From: Armatimonadota bacterium
GTDB lineage: Bacteria > Armatimonadota > Chthonomonadetes > Chthonomonadales > CAJBBX01
Assembly: GCA_026392115.1 (NCBI GenBank)
Contig: JAPLCQ010000124.1
Span: 1 to 60,284, forward strand
DNA: 60,284 nucleotides
Direction: 5' to 3'
The notes under the pieces were generated by a model that made no database searches, was not told the origin of the DNA, and was given only the letters and a program-made list of their open reading frames with translations. The position numbers and the translations under genes are program-made. Shown piece after piece: positions 9,809 through 19,000 of the stretch; position 1 is the stretch's first letter; each line of letters begins with the position of its first letter.

Positions 9809-9860
9809 GGCGGCGTTGCCCTCAGTCGGCGGTTGCGCGCGGCCGGCGCGGCGGCGTCCC

Positions 9861-12626
9861 TCATCGGCCCGCCGACGTCTCAAGGTTGTTCAGGAGGCGA
9901 GCCAGAGCCTCGCCGTCGTACTGGTCGGCCAACCCGCGCAGCGCGCCGATGGCGTGGCCAGCGGCTTCCAACTCGTCCAAACGCGAGTGGACCGCGCTGA
10001 AGTTGCCGTTCAGTGCGTCGCTCCTCAGCGCCGCGGCGGCGACCGCGGGTAGGCTCAGCTCCTCCGGCGGCGCGGCGGCCGGCGGTTCGTGCTCGGGTTG
10101 CGGTTCGTCGGCCCGGGTGAAGGCCACGTGTGCGGCGGCTCCGATCCCGACGAGGAGTCTGTCGATGTCGATGGGCTTCACGAGCACGTCATCGGCTCCC
10201 GCGGCCATGAGCCTGGACCGATCCTCCTCGAACATGGCGGCCGTCAGCGCGAGGATGGGCGTCCGCACGCCGGCCTCCGCCTCCGCCGCGCGGATGCGCC
10301 GAATGGCCTCGCACCCGTCCATGCCGGGCATACGCATGTCCATGAGCGTGATCGTGGGACGAAGGTGGAGCCAGAGGTCCACCCCCTCCGCGCCGTCCCT
10401 GGCCTCATGAACCCACATACCCAGCGGACGGAGCGCGTCGCAAACCAGGCGCCGGTTGTCCTCGCTGTCATCCACCATCAGCACGGTGGGCGGCTCCTGG
10501 CCGGGGGCGAGGCCGATGATGCGCGTCTTCGGCGAGTCGGATCGGTCCGGCGCCTCCGCCACGGCGAGCGGGACGCGCAGCTCAAACACGCTGCCCTGGC
10601 CCGGCGCGCTGATGACGGTGATGTCACCGCCCATGAGCCGGGCGATGTCGCGGCTGATCGCCAGCCCCAGCCCGGTGCCGGCCTGCGTGGCCCGGACGCC
10701 GGAGGCCTGCTCGAACGGCCGGAAGAGCCGCGCCTGGTCGGCGCCGCTGATGCCCGGGCCCGTGTCCTCCACGGAGACCACGAGCCACCCCATGTTGTCG
10801 TGATCGGCCTCCCAGCAGCTCCGCAACGTGACATGGCCGCGCTTGGTGAACTTCACCGCGTTCCCGAGCAGGTTCACAAGGACCTGCCGAACCTTGCCGT
10901 CGTCGCCCGCCACATGGGGCGGCGCCGACTCCGAGCCGATGCTGACGAACTGGAGCCCCTTGGCCAGCGCCCGCAGATGGAACATGGCCGCCACATCCTT
11001 GAGGAGGGTGCGGAGCCCGAACTCCCGCGACGCCACCGCCATGCGCCCGGCCTCGATGCGCGACATCTCCAGCACCGCGTTGATGAGCCCCAGGAGGTGC
11101 TCGCCGCTCCGGAGTATGACCTCGAGTTGCTGCCTGCAGCGGTCGGGCAGCTCCTCGTCCTGCGCCACCAGCTGGGCGAAGCCCATGATGGCGTTCATAG
11201 GGGTGCGGATCTCGTGCGACATATTGGCCAGGAAGACGGACTTGGCCTTGCTGGCGGCCGATGCCGCCTCGGCCGCGAGGCGCAGCGCTTCGGCTTCCCG
11301 GGCCTTCACCGTGATGTCGGTGACGCCGATGAGGATGAGGTTGCTCTCGTCCAGGGCCACGCGGCGGGCGTTCACCTGCACATGCACCTCGTGTCCGTCG
11401 GGCAGCGTCCAGCGGGCGTCGACGACCGAAGAGTCGTCGCCCGAGAGGAGGGGCTGCATCAGGGCCCGGCGCTGTTCGGCCACGGCCCATAGGTCCATGT
11501 CCGCCGGCGACCGACCGATCACGTCGTCTCGCGACCGTTGCATGATGTCGAGCAGGGCCTGGTTCACATCCATGAAACGGCCGCCGTCCAGGTGCGCCAG
11601 CCCGAGACCCAGCGGGCTGGCGGTGAAGATATGGTAGAAGAGCTCGCGCGACTGCCTCAGAGCCGCTTCGGCCTTGCGCCGCTCGGTGATGTCCCGCACG
11701 ATGGCCCAGGACCCCGTGGGTTCACCGTCCCCATCGACCAGCCGGTAGACCTGCAGCTCCACCGGTACGCGGCTCCCGTCGCGGCGGCGGTACTCCTTCT
11801 GGTAGGCCCCGTGGGAGCCGCCGCGGACGATGCATTCCACGACGGCGCGCTCCGTCTCGTGGTACTCCTCCGGCGTCAGGTCGTTGTAGTGCATGCCGCG
11901 CAGCCGCTCGGCGGGGTACCCCGTCAGGGAGACGAACGCGGCATTGAACTCCGTGAGGGCGCCGTCCAGGCGGGTCTCCACCAGGGCGTCCGTGATGCTG
12001 TGGTAGAGGTCGCTGAAGCGGCGCTGCGAGGCGCGAAGGGCCCCCTCGGCCTTTCGGCGGTCGGCGATCTCCTGTCGCAGTTCGGCCGTGCGTTCCAGGA
12101 CATGCGCCTCCATCTCCTGGTGCGCCTGCCGGAGGGCCCGCTCGGCCTCCAGTTGGTTGGTCACGTCGCGGGAGGTGACAACCACGCGGGGGGCGCCGGA
12201 GCGGTTGAGGAATGTGCGGAAGGAGGCGTCGAACCACCGATAGGCGCCGTCGGCATGCCTGGCGCGGAGCCGTATGCCGAACCCGGAGCGGCGCGGGAGG
12301 TGGCGCACCACCGCTTCCCGGTCCTCCGGGTGGACCATCTCCTCGGCCGCGGTGCCGATCAGGGCGGCCGGGTCGAGGCCCAGCGCGCGGCGGTAGCCCG
12401 GGCTCGCGTAGGTGAAGACTCCGCGCTCGTCGACCTCGGCGATCAGATCGCTGGCTTCCTCGACCAGGCAACGGAACCGGTCTTCCGCATCACGCAGGGC
12501 GTCGGCGGCGTCGTTGCCTACCGGCGCGGCGGAGGCGTCGCCGGAGCGCCGGGTCGCCGCGGGCGGCGCCGACGTCCCAGACAACATCCCTCCATCGGGC
12601 TGCGGGAGCCCTTCCTGCGCCGCCAT
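9861..12626 (-). CDS. PAS-domain hybrid histidine kinase with C-terminal receiver
   Basis: A 921-residue soluble hybrid kinase, first in the minus-strand signalling cluster. Three PAS/PAC units (about 45-165, 200-320, 325-440) precede HisKA (FLANMSHEIRTPMNAIMG, His about 471), an ATPase domain with intact N, G1 and G2 boxes (LVNLLGNAVKFT, VEDTGPGI, GTGLGLAI) and a receiver (VDDSEDN, Asp about 763 in LMDMRMPGMDG, VLVKPIDI). A short helical C-terminal tail follows, as in the next gene. ATG 12626 is preceded at a distance by GGAG. Both hybrid kinases are complete, while the two smaller proteins downstream are kinase-defective, which suggests phosphate moves from these two to the others. Confidence 0.9.
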   Translation of the reverse strand: MAAQEGLPQPDGGMLSGTSAPPAATRRSGDASAAPVGNDAADALRDAEDRFRCLVEEASDLIAEVDERGVFTYASPGYRRALGLDPAALIGTAAEEMVHPEDREAVVRHLPRRSGFGIRLRARHADGAYRWFDASFRTFLNRSGAPRVVVTSRDVTNQLEAERALRQAHQEMEAHVLERTAELRQEIADRRKAEGALRASQRRFSDLYHSITDALVETRLDGALTEFNAAFVSLTGYPAERLRGMHYNDLTPEEYHETERAVVECIVRGGSHGAYQKEYRRRDGSRVPVELQVYRLVDGDGEPTGSWAIVRDITERRKAEAALRQSRELFYHIFTASPLGLGLAHLDGGRFMDVNQALLDIMQRSRDDVIGRSPADMDLWAVAEQRRALMQPLLSGDDSSVVDARWTLPDGHEVHVQVNARRVALDESNLILIGVTDITVKAREAEALRLAAEAASAASKAKSVFLANMSHEIRTPMNAIMGFAQLVAQDEELPDRCRQQLEVILRSGEHLLGLINAVLEMSRIEAGRMAVASREFGLRTLLKDVAAMFHLRALAKGLQFVSIGSESAPPHVAGDDGKVRQVLVNLLGNAVKFTKRGHVTLRSCWEADHDNMGWLVVSVEDTGPGISGADQARLFRPFEQASGVRATQAGTGLGLAISRDIARLMGGDITVISAPGQGSVFELRVPLAVAEAPDRSDSPKTRIIGLAPGQEPPTVLMVDDSEDNRRLVCDALRPLGMWVHEARDGAEGVDLWLHLRPTITLMDMRMPGMDGCEAIRRIRAAEAEAGVRTPILALTAAMFEEDRSRLMAAGADDVLVKPIDIDRLLVGIGAAAHVAFTRADEPQPEHEPPAAAPPEELSLPAVAAAALRSDALNGNFSAVHSRLDELEAAGHAIGALRGLADQYDGEALARLLNNLETSAGR

Positions 12627-12709
12627 GGCCTGCTTCTCCGTGCTTCCGCCTGAACGGGGACCTCAGGCATATGGCTACCATCCTACCCCAGCCCGTATCC
12701 GCGGCGCGA

Positions 12710-13102
12710 CTACACGAGGCAATCCTCAAGCAGGGCGCGGGCGGCTTCGTCGTCGCTGGTTGAGAGCAGGACGCTGGCCCAACCGCCGTCGCGCCGTATG
12801 ATGCGCATGGCGTTGATATTGATCCTCGGCTCGCGGAACCGGGCGGCGACGCGGGCCAGGGCGCCGGGCTCGTCGGCGATGCGGATGACGAGCACGTCTT
12901 CGTCCACCGCGTGGTAGCCGCCCTCGGCAAGCGCCCGCAGCGCCTCGTCGAAGGGCTCCGCCTCCAGCAGGATGACGCCGTGCGCGTGGTCGTCGGTGCC
13001 GTCGATATTGATGATGTTCACGTCGCGCTGCGCCAGCCTCTCGGCGATGTCGGCCAACGTTCCGGGCTGATCCGGCGCTGTGATGATGGTGATCTGCTTC
13101 AT
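12710..13102 (-). CDS. Tandem ACT-domain protein
   Basis: A 130-residue protein made of two ACT folds: residues 1-60 (ITIITAPDQPGTLADIAERL, then VNIINIDGTDD) and about 68-130 (VLVIRIADEPGALARVAARF, then ININAMRIIRR). ACT domains usually bind amino acids and regulate amino-acid enzymes. Its ATG overlaps the stop of the histidine-decarboxylase-like gene by ATGA, so the two are translationally coupled. A role as an amino-acid sensing subunit for that enzyme is a reasonable inference. No catalytic domain is present. It is separated from the kinase cluster downstream by 83 bases. Confidence 0.85.
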   Translation of the reverse strand: MKQITIITAPDQPGTLADIAERLAQRDVNIINIDGTDDHAHGVILLEAEPFDEALRALAEGGYHAVDEDVLVIRIADEPGALARVAARFREPRININAMRIIRRDGGWASVLLSTSDDEAARALLEDCLV

Positions 13103-14286
13103 GGAGTTGCCTTCTCCTCGGCGCCCAGGGAGGCGGCGACGTCCGCCACGGCGGAGGCGACCATCTCCCGGGTCACGTGCGGCATGGTGATGATGTGCGC
13201 GATATCCCGGCTCGGAGCGATCTGCCAGCGGCCGATCACCTCGGCGCTGGGCCTCGGGAAGACCACCGTGACGGAGTTCCTATGCCGCCACGCCCGGATC
13301 CCGTAGGCGGCGAACCGCTCGATGGCGTAGTCCGCCATCCCGATGGAGCGCAGGACGCGTAGCCGAAGCCCCTCGTCGCCCCACCGGTTGATGGCCGACC
13401 AGAGCACCAACGGCGCCAGGGCGTTGCGGCTGCCGGCGATCGTCGTGTCGCGGCATCCCACGTATTCGACGCTCCGGGCCACGCGGTCCACGTGCCTCCT
13501 CTGGGCGACGGCCACGCCGCAGGGCATGGGCGATCCGATGAACTTGTGGCCCGAGACGGCGATGCTGTCGATGCCGGCGTCGAAGCCGAACTGCTGCGGG
13601 TCCTTGACGAACGGAAGGATCATCCCCGACAGCGCGGCGTCGGCGTGGATGTAGTGCCGCGTGATCGCCAGGTCCTTCAGCATGGCTCGAATCAGGGGCA
13701 GGCTGTCCACGGCTCCGTGCATCGTCGTGCCGATGTTGGCCAGGATGATGGGCGGGACGTCGCGGCGCATCTGCAGCGTCTCGTAGAGGTCGTCGTAGTC
13801 GATCTCGCCGTCATCGCGGCCGCGGATCATGATGCTCCTGGCGCCCAGCACCCGGACGATCTTGGCCGCCGAGTAGTGCGTGTGTTCGCTGTAGTAGACC
13901 ATGCCGTCGGGGTAGAGTTCGCGTGCCAGGTAGAGGCCGTAGAGGTTGCCCTCGGTGCCTCCAGCGGTGACGTAGCCCCAGGTCTCGCCCTCCGGCGCCC
14001 GCAGGCGGCGCTGGAAGAAGCCGATCACCTCTCGCTCGAACTCGAAGCTGTTCTCCCGGAAAAACGATTCGCCGAACGGGTCGCCCACGTTGTTCATGGA
14101 GAAGCGCAGGAACGGGGCGATCTCGGGGTAGTCGTAATCCTGTGAACAGGGATAGCCGATGAACGAGCCCGAGAGGTCCTCCATGCGGGTCAGGAACCCC
14201 TGCAATCGCGCCGCGGCCTCCGGCGGCAACTGCGGCATGGGCTCGGGGTCGACGCCCGCTGGCACGATGGGTGAACTGTCGCTCAT
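13099..14286 (-). CDS. hdc: PLP-dependent histidine decarboxylase-like enzyme
   Basis: A 395-residue group II pyridoxal-phosphate decarboxylase. The motif SGHKFIGSPMPCGV carries the PLP lysine (about residue 248). HADAALSGM holds the PLP-pairing aspartate, and TAGGTEGNLYGLYLAR and YYSEHTHYSAAKI are the cofactor-site segments of histidine decarboxylases. The length agrees with the roughly 380-residue bacterial PLP-type enzymes, which convert histidine to histamine and CO2. ATG 14286 has GGAG upstream; a frame extended to 14442 adds an Arg-rich leader and is unlikely. The overlapping ACT gene suggests feedback control. A related acyl or aromatic amino-acid substrate is possible; histidine is the best guess. 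Confidence 0.82.
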   Translation of the reverse strand: MSDSSPIVPAGVDPEPMPQLPPEAAARLQGFLTRMEDLSGSFIGYPCSQDYDYPEIAPFLRFSMNNVGDPFGESFFRENSFEFEREVIGFFQRRLRAPEGETWGYVTAGGTEGNLYGLYLARELYPDGMVYYSEHTHYSAAKIVRVLGARSIMIRGRDDGEIDYDDLYETLQMRRDVPPIILANIGTTMHGAVDSLPLIRAMLKDLAITRHYIHADAALSGMILPFVKDPQQFGFDAGIDSIAVSGHKFIGSPMPCGVAVAQRRHVDRVARSVEYVGCRDTTIAGSRNALAPLVLWSAINRWGDEGLRLRVLRSIGMADYAIERFAAYGIRAWRHRNSVTVVFPRPSAEVIGRWQIAPSRDIAHIITMPHVTREMVASAVADVAASLGAEEKATP

Positions 14287-14442
14287 TGCGCGCTCCGATC
14301 GACGGACGCCGTGCGGGCTCCCCCGCACGGCCGCGTCTCTTCCGGTCGCCGCCCCGCGTCGAGTGCGGCGCCGGCGGACAGGTACACTGCGGCACCGATC
14401 CGCATGGACCGGGCGCCTCGAACGTGAAAGGAATGGACCCAT

Positions 14443-16698
14443 ATGCGACGCGACATGCTCTTCGTCCTGCTTGCCGGCGTGATGATCGCCAAACTACCGG
14501 CGGCGACGCGGGCCGTGGAACTGCACGTCGCAGTCACCGGTCGCGACACGAACCCGGGTACGCCGCAGGCACCGCTGCGCACCATCCAACGCGCCGCCGA
14601 CCTGGCCCAGCCGGGGGATACCGTCACGGTCCACGCCGGCCTCTACCGCGAGCGCGTGAACCCGCCGCGCGGCGGCGCGTCGGAGACCCGCCGCATCGTC
14701 TACCGGGCGGCCCCCGGTGAGAAGGCGGAGATACGCGGTTCCGAGCCCGTTCGCGGCTGGCGGCGCGTGCAAGGCGACGTATGGAGCGCCACCGTGCCCA
14801 GCACCCTCTTCGGCGCGTTCAACCCCTATACCGACCCTATACGCGGCGACTGGTTCGATCCTCGCGGCCGCGAGCACCATACCGGCGCGGTCTACGTCAA
14901 CGGGAAGTGGCTCATCGAGGCGGCATCGCTGGATGACTTGAGTGCGCCGCCCGGGCGGACGCCGGCGTGGCTCCACCAGGGCGGCGATCCCTACCTGGTG
15001 AACGTGGCCTGGTTCCGTCCCTCCGGTGCGCCGGCCCGCGTCCCGGCGGCCGTCATGTCGGCCAAAGGCGGCACCCAAAACGCCCCGTGCGAGGAGGGCG
15101 GCGACTGCGTGGGCTTCATCGCGCACGGCGACTGGCTGCGCTACGACGCGGTCGATTTCGGCCCGAGGGCCACCGAGATCGAGATTCGTGCGGCGTCGGC
15201 CTCCGAGGGCGGCGTCATCGAGCTCCGCCGCGGCGCGCGCGACGGCGAACTGCTGGGCTCGTGCCATGTGCCCAACACGGGCGGCTGGCAGAGCTGGGCC
15301 TCCTACAGGGTCAAGGTGAAGCCGCTTTCGGGCCGGACGGCGCTCTGTTTCGTGTTCAAGTCGGCGCTCCGGGCCGCGCTGAACGCCCCGCTCTGGTTCG
15401 CCCGCGTCCAGGGCGGCTCCACCACCTTCTGGGCGCAGTTCCCCGGCGTCGACCCGAACAGGCAGCTGGTCGAGGTGAACGCGCGCCGGACGGTCTTCTA
15501 CCCGGACCAGCCCGGCCGCGACTTCATCACGGTCCGCGGCTTCATCATGCGACACGCGGCCACCAACTGGGCCCCGCCCACAGCCGAGCAGATCGGGCTC
15601 ATCGGCACGCACTGGAGCCGGGGCTGGGTCATCGAGGACAACGTCGTCAGCCACTCGGCCTGCTCCGGCATCGCTCTGGGCAAGCACGGCGACCGGTTCG
15701 ACAACCAGTCGGCCAACTCCGCCGAAGGCTACGTGGAGACCATCCGTCGCGGGCTCGCGGCGGGCTGGGCCAGGGGGAGCATAGGCGGGCACGTGGTGCG
15801 CCGCAACGAGGTCTCGTTCTGCGAGCAAGCGGGCATCGTGGGGAGCCTGGGCGCCGCTTTCAGCATCGTGGAGGCGAACACCATCCATGATATCCACATG
15901 CGGCGGCTCTTCTCGGGCGCCGAGATGGCGGGTATCAAGTTCCACGGAGCCATCGACACCACCATCCGCGGCAACCATATCTACCGCACCTGTCTGGGCC
16001 TCTGGCTCGACTGGATGGCGCAGGGCGCCCGCGTCACCGGCAACGCCTTCCACCACAACGGCACGGACCTCTTCACCGAGGTGGACCACGGCCCCTACAT
16101 GGTGGACAACAACCTCTTCCTCTCGCCGGCGGCCTTCATGACCTGCTCACGAGGCGGCGCCTTCGCGCACAACCTCTTCGCCGGCGCACTGAACATCTTC
16201 CCCTACGACGGCCGGATGACGCCCTACCACAAGGCGCACTCCACCGAGGTGGCGGGTTACCACGACAACCCGAGGGGCGACGACCGCTACTACAACAACG
16301 TATTCGTACAGACGCCCGACCTGAGCCAGTACGACGACGCCAAGCTCCCGGTCTGGATGGCGGGCAACGTCTACCTCTCCGGCGCCAAGCCGGGCCGCCA
16401 CGAAGCGAACCCCGCGACGCTGCCCGCCTACAGCCCGGCCCTGAGCGTGGAGGGCGGCGGCGACGCCTTCAGCCTGCGCCTGCGGCTCGATCCGTCCTGG
16501 CTCGCCACGCGCCGCACGCTGGTGCAGACCTCCATGCTGGGCAAGGCGACGGTACCCGACCTGCCCTTCGAGCGCCCCGACGGCTCGCCGCTGCGCCTCA
16601 CCACCGATGCCCTGGGCCACCCGCGCAACTCGGCCAACCCCGCGCCCGGCCCATTCGAGGCGCTATCGCTGCGCAGCGTTCCGCTCAAGGCGAGGTAG
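14443..16698 (+). CDS. Exported right-handed parallel beta-helix protein
   Basis: A 751-residue protein with a signal peptide (about 1-24, LLAGVMIAKLPAATRA). It begins with the common beta-helix entry motif: VTGRDTNPGTPQAPLRTIQ, AADLAQPGDTVTVHAGLYRE. Short repeats with stacked hydrophobic and Asn residues follow from about 370 (VIEDNVVSHSACSGIAL, VVRRNEVSFCEQAGIVG, TTIRGNHIYRTCLGLWLD), typical of pectate-lyase-like coils. An inserted jelly-roll-like part lies at about 215-320. Such proteins are usually secreted polysaccharide-active enzymes or surface proteins. The ATG follows AAAGGA by ten bases. No catalytic triad can be assigned. Confidence 0.83.
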   Translation: MRRDMLFVLLAGVMIAKLPAATRAVELHVAVTGRDTNPGTPQAPLRTIQRAADLAQPGDTVTVHAGLYRERVNPPRGGASETRRIVYRAAPGEKAEIRGSEPVRGWRRVQGDVWSATVPSTLFGAFNPYTDPIRGDWFDPRGREHHTGAVYVNGKWLIEAASLDDLSAPPGRTPAWLHQGGDPYLVNVAWFRPSGAPARVPAAVMSAKGGTQNAPCEEGGDCVGFIAHGDWLRYDAVDFGPRATEIEIRAASASEGGVIELRRGARDGELLGSCHVPNTGGWQSWASYRVKVKPLSGRTALCFVFKSALRAALNAPLWFARVQGGSTTFWAQFPGVDPNRQLVEVNARRTVFYPDQPGRDFITVRGFIMRHAATNWAPPTAEQIGLIGTHWSRGWVIEDNVVSHSACSGIALGKHGDRFDNQSANSAEGYVETIRRGLAAGWARGSIGGHVVRRNEVSFCEQAGIVGSLGAAFSIVEANTIHDIHMRRLFSGAEMAGIKFHGAIDTTIRGNHIYRTCLGLWLDWMAQGARVTGNAFHHNGTDLFTEVDHGPYMVDNNLFLSPAAFMTCSRGGAFAHNLFAGALNIFPYDGRMTPYHKAHSTEVAGYHDNPRGDDRYYNNVFVQTPDLSQYDDAKLPVWMAGNVYLSGAKPGRHEANPATLPAYSPALSVEGGGDAFSLRLRLDPSWLATRRTLVQTSMLGKATVPDLPFERPDGSPLRLTTDALGHPRNSANPAPGPFEALSLRSVPLKAR

Positions 16699-16716
16699 GG
16701 CAACGGGCGCAGGGAG

Positions 16717-16722
16717 TATAAT
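16717..16722 (+). promoter_or_regulatory. Consensus -10 box immediately before antitoxin gene
   Basis: A perfect TATAAT is followed by six bases and then the ATG at 16729, so transcription would begin at or next to the start codon. No -35 element is visible. AGGGAG lies before the TATAAT and would be outside a leaderless mRNA. Confidence 0.55.
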
Positions 16723-16728
16723 CGACGC

Positions 16729-16986
16729 ATGACCGCGTTGACTGTCGCACTGGATGAACGCACAGCGGCCGCCCTGCAGGCGCTGTCCGAAGGTTGTCAT
16801 GTGTCGCCCAGCGAGTTCGCAGCCCGCCTCTTGCGGCGGGCCGTGCGAGCCGGGCGGCCGAGCCCCACCTACGACCTCGATGCCATCCGGGAAAACTGCC
16901 GGGAGTTCGCCGCCGAGGATTCGGCGATTGCCGAATCAGATGCCGCGTACCGCGCGGACCTTTTGGTGGCCGAAGACTCGGCATGA
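16729..16986 (+). CDS. Ribbon-helix-helix antitoxin-like protein
   Basis: An 85-residue protein. Residues 1-42 (LTVALDERTAAALQALSEG, then VSPSEFAARLLRRAVRA) match a CopG/Arc ribbon-helix-helix DNA-binding fold. The acidic C-terminal half (YDLDAIRENCREFAAEDSAIAESDAAYRADL) is a likely toxin-binding tail. Its TGA overlaps the ATG of the MazF-like gene (ATGA). By analogy with MazEF it would neutralise the toxin and repress the operon. Confidence 0.8.
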   Translation: MTALTVALDERTAAALQALSEGCHVSPSEFAARLLRRAVRAGRPSPTYDLDAIRENCREFAAEDSAIAESDAAYRADLLVAEDSA

Positions 16987-17318
16987 AGCGCGGCGAGGTC
17001 TGGATGGTCGACTTCGGGCATCCTACCGGACCTGAGCAGGCTGGCCTGCGCCCGGCCGTCGTCATGCAGGATGACGCCCTCTCCCCTGCCCTGACGACGG
17101 TACTGGTGGCGCCGCTCACGACCAACCTGCGCCGGCTGCAGGCACAGCCGACGGTGCTCCTGAAGGCAGGCGAAGCGGAACTGCCTCGCGATTCGGTGGC
17201 GCTGTGCTTCCAACTTCAAGCGCGCGGTAAGACCCGCCTTGTCCGTCGCGTCGGTGTGCTCTCTGTAGAGGCCCTTGCCGCCGTTGAGGACGGTGTTCTG
17301 AACGCCATCGGCGCCTAA
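16983..17318 (+). CDS. mazF: MazF-type mRNA interferase toxin
   Basis: A 111-residue MazF/PemK family protein. The start MKRGEVWMVDFGHPTGPEQAGLRPAVVMQ is diagnostic: the RGEVW strand, the PTG-E loop and the RPAVV strand. Further conserved strands are VLVAPLTTN and LPRDSVALCFQLQARGKTRL. These toxins cleave RNA at short sequences. The start ATG 16983 overlaps the antitoxin stop; a longer frame from 16794 is only antitoxin sequence read out of frame. The antitoxin is of the RHH type rather than the AbrB type of E. coli MazE. The target sequence is unknown. Confidence 0.9.
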   Translation: MKRGEVWMVDFGHPTGPEQAGLRPAVVMQDDALSPALTTVLVAPLTTNLRRLQAQPTVLLKAGEAELPRDSVALCFQLQARGKTRLVRRVGVLSVEALAAVEDGVLNAIGA

Positions 17319-17513
17319 CCCCAAAACTCGTTGCGTGGTCGTGATGGTCTCAACGCCCGCAGCGTTTCTCTCACGGTGACGCCGCGGTTCGGCTTCGGCC
17401 ACTTCCGCCGCCTTGGCCGCGCCGTTGCCTCTTTCGTTCGGCCCGCCCGTGCGTAAGGTGGTGTATTCCGAGCGCGAGGCGCAGAATGGGCCTCGCCTGA
17501 GAGGCGCCTGCGC

Positions 17514-18983
17514 ATGCCCAGAAGACCGACCCGCGCCGCAACCGCGGCCATACTGCTGCTCCTCGTGTCGCCTGTGGTCGCCCAGGGACCCGGACCGGGC
17601 GGCGGGCCCGGAGGGCGTCAGGGCGGGCCGCCGCAACCGGGCATCTTCAGGACCGACGTGGCGGAACCCGAGGCGAGCGTGGTCCTCTGCCGGCCCACGG
17701 ATCGATCCGTGGGCCTGAGCGTTCTGCTGCGCGCCGGGGCACCCGTCCGTGTGGAGTACCGCACGGCGGGCGCATCGGCATGGAAGCGCGGCCCCGAGCG
17801 AGCGCTGCAGTCGGGTGAGCCCGCCCTGCTGGAGTTGGCCGGGCTGACGCCGGATTCGGCCTACGAGTACCGCGTGGTGCGCGGCGACGCGGGGCCGGCG
17901 TTGCCGCAGGCGGGGCTGGCCGGCTCGTTCCACACCTGCCGCAGGCGCGGTTCGTCGTTCACCTTCACGGTGACGGCCGACTCGCATCTGGACGGCGCCA
18001 GCGACTCGGAGACCTACCGGACCTGCCTGCGCAACGCCGCGGCGGACAAGCCGGACTTCCACGTCGACCTCGGCGATACGTTCATGACCGGCAAGCACGC
18101 CGACCGCGCATCCGCCGCCAGGCAGTACACGGCGCAGAGGACCTACCTGAGCGCGCTCTGCAGTTCGGCTCCGCTCTTCCTCGTGGTCGGCAACCACGAC
18201 GGAGAGGAGTAGGAGCGCGGCCCGCGCACCGGCGGCGGCGAACCCCCGCTACCGGTCTGGTCGGCGCTGCAACGCAAGCGGCTCTTCCCCAACCCGACGC
18301 CAAACGCCTTCTACACCGGCAACGCCTCGCCCCACACGCGAGCGGGCCTGCTGGAGAACTGGTACGCCTGGGAGTGGGGCGACGCGCTTTTCGTGGCGCT
18401 CGACCCCTACTGGACCTCACGCTCGGTGCGCGGCGGGTCCGAGCCGTGGAACATGACCCTGGGCAAGGAGCAGTATGACTGGCTCGCCAGGACGTTGCGC
18501 GGCTCCTCGGCGCGTTACAAGTTCGTCTTCATCCACCAGCTCACCGGGGGCATCGGCAACGGCGCCCGCGGAGGCCTGGAGGCGGCCGGGCTCTACGAGT
18601 GGGGCGGCCGCGAGTGGGACGGCTCCGACGGCTTCGCGGCGCGCCGACCGGGATGGGGCAAGCCCATCCATGCACTCCTGGTCGAGACGGGCGTCACCGT
18701 CCTCTTCCACGGGCACGACCACTTCTACGCCCGGCAGGAGTTGGACGGCGTGATCTACCAACTGGCTCCGCAGCCTTCGCAGCGCGGCGGTCCGGGCGAC
18801 CACGCCCAGGAGTACGGCTACTCGGCCGGCAGCTTCCTCGGCAGCTCGGGCCACCTGCGCGTGCACGTCTCGACAACCGAAGCGCGCGTCGAGTACATCC
18901 GCGCTCGCGACGGCGCCTCCGCCTCCACGCCGGCCGCATCCTACGCCTGCCGTCCACGCTCGACGGCATCCATCTCACGTTGA
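17514..18983 (+). pseudogene. Purple-acid-phosphatase-like protein interrupted by one in-frame TAG
   Basis: One frame of 489 sense codons broken only by TAG at 18210-18212. The first part (232 residues, 17514-18209) has a signal peptide, a fibronectin-like domain (about 55-140) and the first half of a calcineurin-type metallophosphatase (TADSHLD, DLGDTF, VVGNHDGEE). After the TAG the same frame continues with no further stop (FYTGN, YAWEWGDALFVALDPYW, FIHQLTGG, FHGHDHFYARQELDG), matching the paralogue at 19001 throughout. The TAG falls just after the metal-binding GNHD, so the truncated protein would lack the remaining metal ligands. A recent nonsense mutation, a sequencing error or readthrough are all possible. 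Confidence 0.85.
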
Positions 18984-19000
18984 CCAGGAGACCGATCCCG

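Noticed and set aside
9809-9883. Upstream start (TTG 9883) for the large hybrid kinase
   Set aside because: It would add an Arg-rich leader, overlap the previous gene and lacks a ribosome binding site; ATG 9808 follows GAGGG.
14494-16089. Antisense open frame of over 500 codons opposite the beta-helix gene
   Set aside because: No domain or ribosome binding site; the plus-strand gene has a clear signal peptide and repeats.
18210-18212. TAG read as pyrrolysine or selenocysteine-like recoding
   Set aside because: No Pyl genes are visible, the paralogue has no special residue at this place, and many other genes here would need checking. A plain nonsense change is simpler.
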